Part shown: piece by piece, positions 46,437-56,100 of the stretch
Layout of the letters: the number at the start of each line of letters is the position of its first letter
How positions within the stretch are numbered: the stretch's first letter is position 1
Origin: a virus
Virus record (IMG/VR): IMGVR_UViG_3300046514_000653
Location: 1 to 64,000 of that record
Direction: 5' to 3' (one strand)
DNA: 64,000 nucleotides
Made by a program: the position numbers and the translations under genes
Notes under the pieces: generated by a model
What the model saw: only the letters and a program-made list of their open reading frames with translations
Told to the model about the DNA's origin: nothing
Database searches by the model: none

Positions 46437-48278
46437 TTAGCTTCCATTCGCAGAACAGTGAACAAAGTAGGTCACATCAAATGTAGATGGTCCGACCGTA
46501 CCGGCCGATGTGTTCAAGAATTCCTGAACAATCGTGACGCCATTGACGGCTGGGGTGAGGGCGAAGGTGCCGATTTTGGGATTGCCGCCTGTAACGTACA
46601 TTGTCGTGTTTGGAGTTGCGACGCAGTTAGGAGGATTGTTGAAAGGGATTGCAAAGATAAAGGCGGCAGAGACAGCACCCGTTGGCATGAGGAGCTGAAA
46701 GCTCTGGTCGGCATTGGTGTTTGAATAAAGGAAATGAAAGCCTGTACTGTTGCCGAGTTGCACAGTGTTAGGGGTACGCATAGAAGCGCCGAGGGCATCG
46801 ACGTAGTATATAGGCGGGGAGCCCCAGCCAAAAGAAGGACCAAAGCCTACTTTGCCGCTGAGAGAATCTAGATAGAGAATATTTAGTTCCGCAGGGCCAG
46901 AGCCTTGTACGTTCACGTCGACATTGGTGTTGTCTGTCGCACGTTTTACGAACTGAACAGAGCAGTTGTTTTCAGTGCCACCGTAAGAAGCGAGATAGGC
47001 TTTAAAATCCCCACCGTTGCCTGTAGTCGTGTTTGGCCAGCCGAAGCCGTACTTGCACTTGCGTTGTGGTAAAATGCCGCCTCCTGCCCACCATCCGGCT
47101 ACACCTGTGATTGGATCGACAGGGAGTGGGACGGAGGCAGAGGTTTGACCGGCTCCACCGGCAAGCATGACACCACCGGTGATGTTGATTTCACCAGGAG
47201 CGTAGAGTTCAGAGTTGGCGTCAGTCCAGACAGAGTAGAGAGGACCGGCCCCTGTAGTAAGTTCGCCGAGGAGTTGAATGGACTGCCGCTCGATGACAGC
47301 ACCGTTAGTGAGTTTTACGGTGTACATCGGGCCTGTCCCGTTGCCATTCACACGAAGGTGGATAGAGTCGCCGAACATCAGGATGCTGTTAGAGCCCGAG
47401 CCGTCAGCCATGAGGCATCCAGTGTTCGGATTGATCAAACTACAGTGCCAGTCCTCAATGGTGTTATACGCAAATGAATTGGTGCCACCTGTGTTGATCA
47501 TGCGCAAGTGTTCAGTGCAGTCGAACGTATCCATAACACGCACGGTTGTCTGTTCAGTGAACTGCGGTGAGGTTGCAGAATTCTCCCAGGTCATGCAAGT
47601 ACTTGTAGATCCGTTGAAACCGCGGATGGTTAGGTTTTCGTACTTCATCCCGAGGCGCGACTCTTGCCAGATACCAGTGGAAGAAGTAGGCGAGCCGTTG
47701 CCGTCCGTGACGCGGCAATTGCGCATGACTCCGGAGATGTAGGGAACGTCAGAGGCAAAGGGAGAAACGTACACAGCTTGCCCGGTCGCGGCCGTGTAGA
47801 GAATTGTTGAGCCCTGGCAGTCGAAGACCACCATGGACGCGGGGATAGTCACGTCACGGCTTGTAGCGACAGCGCAGATCTTCCCTGGAGGAAGCTTGAC
47901 TGTACCTCCTGTCATGGGAAGAGCTGCGAGCGCCGCGGCGATCACTGGACCGTCATTAGTCACCCCATCACATACTGCGTTGACTACAGTAGGATCGCAA
48001 ATGTTGGAGAGTCGAAGATTGTGCGTTCCATCTCCATTGATCGTATTCGGGCTCGTCACGCAGCCGAAGGTATCGGTAGTCCATAAACGATAAGACAGAT
48101 TTGCTCCACCCATAGAATCAGGCGGACGAAAGCCAAAGAAATGCGCCGGATTCTGTTTGTCGCGAAGCTGTATCTCACCGGTTGTAGTCCTGGTGCTATC
48201 TGGAATGATCGTCAAAAGATGCTGCTGCGATTGTCCAAGAAGGACAGAGCTGAGTAAGACAAAGATTGCTGTTTTCAT
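46437..48278 (-). CDS. tailspike-like protein with signal peptide, 613 aa
   Basis: MKTAIFVLLSSVLLGQSQ is a short signal peptide. GVTNDGPVIAAALAALP and GGTVKLPPGKICAV are the classic opening of right-handed beta-helix tailspikes and polygalacturonase-like enzymes, followed by rungs (YENLTIRGFNG). The C-terminus resembles phage fibre ends (NSTGFHFLYSNTNADQSF). Cysteine-rich. The intergenic 46337-46436 upstream of the next spike holds two inverted repeats (GACTC/GAGTC and GGCGGCGG/CCGCCGCC) around a palindrome copy. Confidence 0.7.
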   Translation of the reverse strand: MKTAIFVLLSSVLLGQSQQHLLTIIPDSTRTTTGEIQLRDKQNPAHFFGFRPPDSMGGANLSYRLWTTDTFGCVTSPNTINGDGTHNLRLSNICDPTVVNAVCDGVTNDGPVIAAALAALPMTGGTVKLPPGKICAVATSRDVTIPASMVVFDCQGSTILYTAATGQAVYVSPFASDVPYISGVMRNCRVTDGNGSPTSSTGIWQESRLGMKYENLTIRGFNGSTSTCMTWENSATSPQFTEQTTVRVMDTFDCTEHLRMINTGGTNSFAYNTIEDWHCSLINPNTGCLMADGSGSNSILMFGDSIHLRVNGNGTGPMYTVKLTNGAVIERQSIQLLGELTTGAGPLYSVWTDANSELYAPGEINITGGVMLAGGAGQTSASVPLPVDPITGVAGWWAGGGILPQRKCKYGFGWPNTTTGNGGDFKAYLASYGGTENNCSVQFVKRATDNTNVDVNVQGSGPAELNILYLDSLSGKVGFGPSFGWGSPPIYYVDALGASMRTPNTVQLGNSTGFHFLYSNTNADQSFQLLMPTGAVSAAFIFAIPFNNPPNCVATPNTTMYVTGGNPKIGTFALTPAVNGVTIVQEFLNTSAGTVGPSTFDVTYFVHCSANGS

Positions 48279-51200
48279 CTAAGTAATCGAACCTCCAGTG
48301 CGCCAAGCGTCAATTCCCCAAAGAGTGCCGTGATATTCAAACAGAGCTGTCGAGCGTGTACTTAAATCCGCGGCAATCGGAGCCTCATTTTCATCGTTGG
48401 TATCAGCCGTGAATCCAGGTGTGCCAGTCGTGAATACGCAGCGTTGGCGCCCACCGGTTGCGTCCTGGTCGATGTAGAGAGTAAAGTCGATACCTGCTGT
48501 GATGACTCCACCGGTCCAAATTGGAGCGTCGACAGTGATCAGACTTCCGTCCAGGACAATGCGTTGATTCAAGCCATTGGCTAAATCGATGACTGCATGC
48601 CCGGCCACAATGATGATGTCGTAATAGCCGCGGTTAATTCCCGCCCCTTCTTTGCCGAAGCTATAGAGCATGCGCGTCGGAGCAAATTCTTCCGCGGATT
48701 CTACATCATCCATGTCGACTGTAAATCCGCCGACTAAGAAAGCCGCGCCTGCTTGATTCTTGATTGGAACTGAGATAGAAGTGTTCGCACTGATATCAGC
48801 GTTCTGGAAATCTGCGCTGTCGATCGGCGATGACCAAGCGTTGACTACAACAACAACAATGGATGTGGCGTCGAGAGGAAGAGGCTGGTCGAGGACGTAG
48901 CTGATATTCGTGTCTACATCTACGATCTTTGCTGAGAGCCCGCGCGAGAGACCGCGGATGCACATGACGACATTGCCGATACGATTCGGGTCGTGGATCG
49001 TCTCGCCGGAGTGAGGCGGAGTGTTAGTTGCGTTCAAAAGACCGAAGTCAGAAAACGCGTACTGGTTACTAGAGTTGTCATAACCAGAGAAGCAGACAAC
49101 GATGACATCGCCGACAAGAAGCGGAAAAACGCCGGCTGTTGGATCACGATTGAGTGTAAGTTTTCCTGTCGCGGGATTAAAGGCCGTACAGTTCGCGTGA
49201 AAGTAAGGAGCTTCTCCGTTGTTGCGCCCAATGCAAGCGATTTGACGACCGGCCCAGCTATCGGTAGAGGAGATGTCGACGAGCTGTGAACAAGTGATGG
49301 AGGTGGAATCGAGAGCGTCGATTGGAGCACCGGCGACGCCACCGTGGATGAGATCGCGGGTTTTGATCCGGATCTTTTTCGTGCGCGTGTTCGGGACCGC
49401 ATAGGTGGAGCGGACGAAAGGACCATCGACTACAAAGCTCGTAGCAGGTAGAACAACAGGTTGCTGAAAGCAGATCAATTGATCGATGTCAGAGATGAAG
49501 ATAGCTCCAGCCGTAGGTGTTGGACCACCAGTCGTTGACCAAGTAATTCCAAAGACAGTAAATACATTTGTATTTGTACCGGCCGGGATTTGTACGATCA
49601 GGATCTTAGACGCACCCGAGAGGCTGAAATCAAATCCGGCAGCAAATTGGACGCGAAGAGTGATGCCGCCTTTAATAAACCCGCCTGTTGTAGCCTGTGT
49701 AACCTTTACGCCAGTGATGTCGGGAGCCCCGGAGTCTTGAAACGGAGAGGTGACGGGGAGACTACCGGAGACAATGACTTCAGAATTAACAGTGCCGCCA
49801 AAGACTGTGTAGTCTTGCTTTAAGCTGAACGTACGTTCATTGGCAAACAATACGTCAGTCGGATCTGCGACAACAGCATTGGGAGCCCACGCTGGATTAG
49901 AGCTAGGCGGATGGTAGAGGATCGGCAATGGAGCTGGTTTAACGCTAGTAGGCTTCGGTCCTTTATCCAAGTCGTACATGGAATCGGTGACGGAGCGAAG
50001 GATGAAAGAGATGGAATAGTCTTTGTACAATGCCCAGTTGCGAATCCGGAAGTTCCAGGTGTGATCTGGATATGAAGAGGCTCCGACAGCACCTGGGTAG
50101 GTAGGAACATCTGGATGAGTGATAGAAACAACTTGCCCAACATACGTCTCAAGCGAGAGGATCGTCGATTTAAAGACTGCATCTCTTGCTCCGTCCCATT
50201 CGATGTAAGGATTGAGAAGATCCGGACGCAGGATGCCGCCGATCTCCTCACGCACACGAGTAGCAGCAACGCGTAGAGCCTGGGACATGTTGCACATGCC
50301 GACAGAGCGCATGTCAGTTTGAAGCGCTGCGTTATTGCGGCCGAAGTAAAGCGCATGGTCTTTGTCCGTGTACTCGGCCTGATCATTCTGATATTGCAGA
50401 GCACGATTGGCAAAGAGCAAGCGGATGGACTCAAAAGACGCTTCGATGGGAGTGCAGGAGAAGGACTGAAAGAGCATGTTGGCCAGTGTGAAAGCAGAGG
50501 TAGCTGCTGCATTCTCACGGATGGATAACCGCAGCCGGCCGAATTCAAAAGAGAAGATACCGAGAGCACAAGAAATGATTTCAGCAAGCCAGTCACGAAA
50601 TGGTTTGGACTCAGACAAAGCACCATTGAATACAAATTGAGTTTCAGTTCCTCCACCGAGTAGAGCAGGGACGACAAGATCCGCGATCTCTGCACAGCCG
50701 CTGCCATCACCGACAAAAAGCGATTCGGGAATGTAGTACTGTGTCTGCACACTCGGATCTGTGTTGAAGACACCAAGAGCACGCAGGAGACAGGAGACCG
50801 CGACCCAGAAGGGATTAGTGAGACCGGGGGTGAGAGTTCCGGAAGCTGAAGAGATTCCTGTGAGCCCACGCGAGATAGGGATGGTCATCGAGTGGGCATC
50901 AGTGTTTGTTGGAAGTATGCCAGCGCCGGAAGATTTGGCATAACGCATTTCAACAAACGCTGTCCCGGCCGCGAAGGGAAGAATGTCGTGAGCTTGACTA
51001 GTATTGATATTTCCGAAGACAGGATCGGGAACATCCCAGTGCTGCGGAGTCCCCTGGCCGAGCGAGAAGAAGTCAAAGGTTTTTGATGCCGGGTCAGCGC
51101 CGAGTACTTCACGTAAACCTAATTCTGGATGAAAACCTGTGACGTTGAGTTGACTATCGACGTTGAACCCTTGAGGTGTAAAGCCGTCAGCAAGCGGAGA

Positions 51201-52580
51201 GACTACAATCTTGTACCCGTCTGCAGTAGTCTGCACAGACATGCCTGTGTAAGCGCCGAGTGGACCGGCTCCAACGATACCAAGGATGTCTTCAAAGTCC
51301 GATTCTTCTCTGACGGCCGCTATGATTGTATTCGCTACAAAGGCTTGCTTAGGATCGCCATTGTCATTGCACCAGATCTCAGGCAGAACCTTGCCCCACA
51401 TGGAGTCGGCGATGATCGAAGTGGCAGTGACAGTATCGCGGAGGAAGCCGCCGATGATCCCAGTGCCGTTGTCTTTGATGGACGCAGACTGCGGGAATGC
51501 CGGGTGTCCACCAAAGAACGGGGACATACCATGAGCAAGACAACCGTTGGGGGTGTTGAAAAAGTAATCACAAGAATGCGGATCGCCGCCGAGCGCGACA
51601 AGAGCGGCTCCGGATGCGCCTTGTGTATCGAAGGGACAAAGCGGTGCTACGTTGAACTTCTTGTAGCACTGATGTGAGATCTTCTGTTGAGGGTAAGCGA
51701 GCGTGATTGGATAGAGACCATCTGAACAGATGATCTTGAACTTGGAGCTGGCGTCGAGTTGCCATTTTTGAATAAAGCCGCGCCAGAGATCCAGTCTAAT
51801 CGCAGTGTTGACATGAAATAAAGAAAATTGCACATCCGCGTATTGAAGGCCGGTGTCCTGGACGAAGAGCGACATCGCGCGATCTGCATTGCCAAGTGTA
51901 AATTGAACATTGTCCGCTCGGCCGGAGATGTCCTGAGACATGATTAGATCACTGCCTGGCTCTCCAATAGAGAGAACACGAGGGAGATAGAGTTGATCAC
52001 CGATCTTACAACGACGGTCGGAGAGGTAAAGAGGTAGGACAGCCGGGTCGCGAACTTGAATACGAAAGAGCGGGATGATCGTCTGCACTTCCGAGAGCAG
52101 AGCTGTGGCGAGAGAGGACCGTGGGAAGCGAGTGTCTACACCGTTGAGCGGATAAGTAGGCGGAGATGTTGGATCGATGATCTCCAGAAACGTCATCCCC
52201 GTTTGAGTCATTGTGGCGAGATCGGTTAAAGACAAAGGATTGAGATCGTGGATGACTGTAAAAGGTGTAGTCGTAGTTGGGTCGATGTCTGGAGCGTTGT
52301 AAGTGAATGAGGAAAGCGATCCGGAGGTGAGATTGTAGAAGTCTGTGAGTTGCTTCCGTTCTGCACGTGATAAAGCCGCACGGACAAAGGTGAAGCGGCG
52401 AAGACCAGAACCGGTAGAGAAGACTTGTTTCTGAAGCGTCGCGCCAGAGCCGAATTCATGTGTGATTGTTTTCCAATCACGAGACATGGAATAGCCAAAG
52501 TCCGTGGCAACAGACAACGGCCACGTGGCGCCAGATGGAGTGGGAGTCGGGATAGTAATGCGACCAAGAGTGTCTGACAT
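48279..52580 (-). CDS. tail tip hub protein, fused gpL-type and hub domains, 1433 aa
   Basis: The N-terminus (about 1-110) resembles the DUF2460-type adaptor at tail ends; residues about 160-290 match the DUF2163/gpL-type pattern (LSDRRCKIGDQLYLPRVLSI). Four cysteines near 305-350 (C...LCPFD...CDYFF...GCLAHGM...FGGHPAFP) match the iron-sulfur-binding C-terminal domain of lambda gpL. The remainder is a large hub and beta-sandwich region. The gene appears to combine roles that are separate in lambda (gpM/L and J). It starts after a 35-aa membrane peptide gene. Confidence 0.75.
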   Translation of the reverse strand: MSDTLGRITIPTPTPSGATWPLSVATDFGYSMSRDWKTITHEFGSGATLQKQVFSTGSGLRRFTFVRAALSRAERKQLTDFYNLTSGSLSSFTYNAPDIDPTTTTPFTVIHDLNPLSLTDLATMTQTGMTFLEIIDPTSPPTYPLNGVDTRFPRSSLATALLSEVQTIIPLFRIQVRDPAVLPLYLSDRRCKIGDQLYLPRVLSIGEPGSDLIMSQDISGRADNVQFTLGNADRAMSLFVQDTGLQYADVQFSLFHVNTAIRLDLWRGFIQKWQLDASSKFKIICSDGLYPITLAYPQQKISHQCYKKFNVAPLCPFDTQGASGAALVALGGDPHSCDYFFNTPNGCLAHGMSPFFGGHPAFPQSASIKDNGTGIIGGFLRDTVTATSIIADSMWGKVLPEIWCNDNGDPKQAFVANTIIAAVREESDFEDILGIVGAGPLGAYTGMSVQTTADGYKIVVSPLADGFTPQGFNVDSQLNVTGFHPELGLREVLGADPASKTFDFFSLGQGTPQHWDVPDPVFGNINTSQAHDILPFAAGTAFVEMRYAKSSGAGILPTNTDAHSMTIPISRGLTGISSASGTLTPGLTNPFWVAVSCLLRALGVFNTDPSVQTQYYIPESLFVGDGSGCAEIADLVVPALLGGGTETQFVFNGALSESKPFRDWLAEIISCALGIFSFEFGRLRLSIRENAAATSAFTLANMLFQSFSCTPIEASFESIRLLFANRALQYQNDQAEYTDKDHALYFGRNNAALQTDMRSVGMCNMSQALRVAATRVREEIGGILRPDLLNPYIEWDGARDAVFKSTILSLETYVGQVVSITHPDVPTYPGAVGASSYPDHTWNFRIRNWALYKDYSISFILRSVTDSMYDLDKGPKPTSVKPAPLPILYHPPSSNPAWAPNAVVADPTDVLFANERTFSLKQDYTVFGGTVNSEVIVSGSLPVTSPFQDSGAPDITGVKVTQATTGGFIKGGITLRVQFAAGFDFSLSGASKILIVQIPAGTNTNVFTVFGITWSTTGGPTPTAGAIFISDIDQLICFQQPVVLPATSFVVDGPFVRSTYAVPNTRTKKIRIKTRDLIHGGVAGAPIDALDSTSITCSQLVDISSTDSWAGRQIACIGRNNGEAPYFHANCTAFNPATGKLTLNRDPTAGVFPLLVGDVIVVCFSGYDNSSNQYAFSDFGLLNATNTPPHSGETIHDPNRIGNVVMCIRGLSRGLSAKIVDVDTNISYVLDQPLPLDATSIVVVVVNAWSSPIDSADFQNADISANTSISVPIKNQAGAAFLVGGFTVDMDDVESAEEFAPTRMLYSFGKEGAGINRGYYDIIIVAGHAVIDLANGLNQRIVLDGSLITVDAPIWTGGVITAGIDFTLYIDQDATGGRQRCVFTTGTPGFTADTNDENEAPIAADLSTRSTALFEYHGTLWGIDAWRTGGSIT
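49062..49072. repeat. palindrome near-copy (10/11)
   Basis: CTGGTTACTAG inside the hub gene. Confidence 0.5.
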
Positions 52581-52583
52581 GGA

Positions 52584-52691
52584 TTAGTGATCACGAAAAG
52601 CAAGGTAAGTCAGGAAAGTTGCGACGGCCAGAGCGAGAAGTAGAATCGCCCAATCCGGAAGACTCCGTGTAATTCGTACGATGACTCTCAT
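52584..52691 (-). CDS. tiny membrane protein, 35 aa
   Basis: The ATG directly follows the TAG of the upstream tail gene. The product, MRVIVRITRSLPDWAILLLA and then LAVATFLTYLAFRDH, is one basic segment plus one transmembrane helix. It ends three bases before the hub gene start. Its tight fit between two tail genes argues for translation; function unknown. Confidence 0.5.
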   Translation of the reverse strand: MRVIVRITRSLPDWAILLLALAVATFLTYLAFRDH

Positions 52692-53147
52692 CTAAGTTGT
52701 CTCCTCTAGGGTGATGCCTGGAATATCGCAACGGCCGAGGTTTACAATGATTTTCCAATCTCCCTTAAAGCGCACAACAACACGTCCTGTGGTACTGATA
52801 CCGGTTGGGTCGTAGTTAGAGCCAATTTGAGTACCTGGGAGAGCACCATACGGATCATAGAAGTAGAAAGGGACGAGACCGCCAAAGACAGATTCAAAAA
52901 AGTCAAGGAAAGTAACAGCGTCACTATAGCCAAGTCGTCTCGACATGTACCACGTACGCGCCGGCCGCGGAGGATTTACACCGTCGACGATGAGACTACG
53001 CTCGATTGTGCCGTCGTTGTAGATTGCCGAGAGGATCGGAAATTGAGAGGTTAGAGAGAAAGCTGTGGCTAGACCGGCTGGCATGACTAACGATGGGGCG
53101 GCGAGTTGAAGAGAGCCGGGCATAGTGTAGTTTTGGTTAGCTCGCAA
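52692..53147 (-). CDS. minor tail protein, 151 aa
   Basis: The string FDFFESVFGGLVPFYFYDPYG ... TGRVVVRFKGDW (written as RRLGYSDAVTFLDFFESV in the preceding part) is typical of minor tail proteins that lie between tape measure and tip. It overlaps the tape measure gene end by 11 bases. Probably joins the tail tube end to the hub. Confidence 0.65.
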   Translation of the reverse strand: MRANQNYTMPGSLQLAAPSLVMPAGLATAFSLTSQFPILSAIYNDGTIERSLIVDGVNPPRPARTWYMSRRLGYSDAVTFLDFFESVFGGLVPFYFYDPYGALPGTQIGSNYDPTGISTTGRVVVRFKGDWKIIVNLGRCDIPGITLEETT

Positions 53148-56100
53148 TCGATCCGGGTTGGCTCAGTGCCAGAGCTGCATCGACTCTCCCTTGACTTCCT
53201 CTCCAAGCCGCGGCTTGCGCCTGCGCGACGTAGGACGGTGTGATGACTTGCCCCTGCATGAACGGCGAGATCCCATCTCCATCCACGTTCAGCGACAGAG
53301 AGATATTTCCACCTCCGCCACCAGGGGACGGGAAAGTCCCGACGCCAGCGGTCCCACCGTAGACGGGGAGGTTGGAGCTGTACGCATACTGATTGCCGTA
53401 GAGCGATGTTGTTTGTTGAAACAGCCGCCCACCGGATTCTACAAGTCCGCCTCCATGTGGAGTATCCGCGCCTTGCGGGAAGTTGCGCGACTGTCCAGTC
53501 CCGGCCGCGTAGAGCCCGAGCATCTGGCGTACTTCAGGGGAGCGGACGGCGAGAGAGACGTGAGAAGCGTAGGACTGCTGCGAGATCGCGACAATCTGAT
53601 CAGCCATGGCAGTGTTGATTGTGATTCCGTACTGAGATTTCACAAGCCGCTTGGCTTCATTACGCGGAGACTCGACGCCAGCGATCTGCTCACCAAAACC
53701 AATGCCAGCGCCTACAGCCGCGCCAATAGGACCGGCAATGAGATAGCCACCGGCTGCACCTTGGAGAGTACCGGCGAATGTTCCACGTTGATTACCGAGT
53801 AATCCGTGCTCGGCCAAAGCGATACCAATCCCTCCAGCGATTCCTCCGAAGGGAGTGTTGGCAAGTGGAGCTTTAGACAGAGATCCAATAGAGAAACCTT
53901 GTCCCTCATCCACACCGGGTGTGTTGTCATCGATTCCTGGAGTACCGCCTTTATCACCACGGCCGAAAAGGTCGCCGATGTGAAAGCCGGAGTAGGAAGA
54001 TTTGTTGAAGAGACTGCCGATGCCTTTGATGAAGCCACCGAAACCTCCGCCTCCTTGAGTCCCACCTCCACCTCCACCTCCGCGGAAGATGCCGCCGAGG
54101 ATGCCGCCAATCCCTCCACCTCCGCCGCCTCCAGACGTAGACCCTCCACCCGAGAATCCGCCAAAGCCGCTGTTGAGTCCGCCGCTCCCACTGTTCACAA
54201 ATCCTGGAGTTCCACCAGGACCAAGGAAGGAAGGAAGGCCAAGAGGGCTAGCCCCGAAGTCTCCACTGCCTCCAGAGAACCCAGAAGTCCCGCCTAGACT
54301 GCCCCCAGGACCTACAGGGAAGGGGGAGAAGCCGCCTCCGCCGCCCGAGAACCCACCACCACCCCCTCCACCCCCTGCGATAGCTCCTGCGGCGTTTGTA
54401 AGCGCGGAAGCCGCATAGGTTAGAGCAGAGGCTGCTGGGATGAGTGGGGCGCCAATGCCGGTCGAGCCTCCAGAGATCCCGCGAAGAGCCCCATTGATCC
54501 CACCGTTGCCGCCTGCACCAAAGATGACGGGTTGCAGGAAAGTAGAGATGTGCTCACTGATCCCTTCTGTGATCGGCTTGAGTGCCGCAGTCTTCACAGT
54601 GCCGAGCAGATCCTTACCGAAATTGCCGGGCTTAGTGAAAAGGGTAGTTACTAGCGTATTGACCTGCCCCTTGATTTCTTCTGTCTGCTGCTTGACGATC
54701 TCCAGACGTTTGATGTCATATTCATCCTGCGCCTGGTTGCGTTCTAGTGCGAGAGTGTTAAGACGACGAGCGTTGGCGATGTCGCGCTCATTGCCTTCGT
54801 CAAGAAGATTGATCCGACGTTGCTCGATTTGATCAAGTTGTTGGGCGAGCTGGAGACGGATTTGGTATGCGTTGGTGGCTTGCGCAACAGGATTGCCAGA
54901 GTTAGAGAGAGAAGAGATTTGACCAGCGCGGCCGAAGCGGCGTTCTGTTTCAGACTTCGCTCCACCAAGGTTAATGTCCAGGATCTCGTCCTGCGCACGA
55001 AAGCGCTTTTGGTTCTCTTCAAAGAAGAGCTTCTCAGCAGCGCCGATGGGTCCGCGGGCTCGACGCTCACCAGTACCTTCGGCTTGATAGTTGTTCAGTA
55101 GCTCACGCTGAATCTGCTTATCTTCCGCATCCTTGCGATTTACTTCAGCGATGCGAAGCGCAAAACCAGCAGCCTCCTGGCCGTAGAGCTTTTGGAAAAC
55201 AGCCCGTCCTCCAGGTTGAGCAAGGACACCATTGTTCGTGTTCTCACGCAGAAGGTTGCGCAGAGCGATGTCTTCTTCTCCGCGGATCTTTCCAGCTTCA
55301 CCTAAGTTTTGATACTTCGTGCGCGTATCGTTGTCGGCAACTTGATCGCGAAGATGTGCAACGTTCTGAAGATAATTCAGTCGCTCTTGTTCTTCTTTAC
55401 CGAGACGTTTGACTAACTCTTCCTGGCGTTGGTATGCGGCGTTTGCTTTATTGACCGCTTTCTCTTGCTCCTGAACAACAGAGAGGAGAGTTCCGTTTGC
55501 TGCAGAGCGCTCAAGTAGGACTCGCTTTTCATCCAGGTCCTGTTTGCGTACAGAAAGTTCACGCTCCGCTCCTTCACGCGTGCCGGAGCCGAAGTTAGAA
55601 AGGAACCGCTTGGCTTCATCCGATCCTTGTGTGCCGAAGATCAAATCAGCATTGCGACGAGTTTGTAAAATACCGCGGTTGAACAAACCTCGCGCGGCAT
55701 CTCCACGGATGTCTGTGAAGGGGACGACGTTTGAGAAGTCACCGCGGGACCGGGCGAGAAGATCTTCTTTACTTGCCTGTCCGATGTCGAGTGGCGTCTC
55801 GCCGGCAGTGATAGCTGAACCAGCTTGAACTACTTTAAGAAAGACAGTGGCAGTGATGTCTTTGAAGCTGTTCTTAAACTGCTCCCAGCGCGCGTCTACG
55901 TCCGCGATCTGCTGTTTGTAGCTCGCCCATTTGTCAATGTCATCTTGCTTTGGAGCTGGAAGACCGTGAGCGTCGAAGTAGACAGTGTTTGCTTGAAGTT
56001 CTTTGAGGAACGGGATTGCTTCTACACCTGCACGCTGGAAGAGATCGCGAGCGTCTTGCGCGAGCTTCGTACCAGGATTGAGGTGAGAGAACTTCTCAGA

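Noticed and set aside
49820-50869. 349-codon open frame on the minus strand in another register of the hub gene
   Set aside because: Serine- and leucine-rich out-of-frame reading with no patterned repeats, unlike the methylase case.
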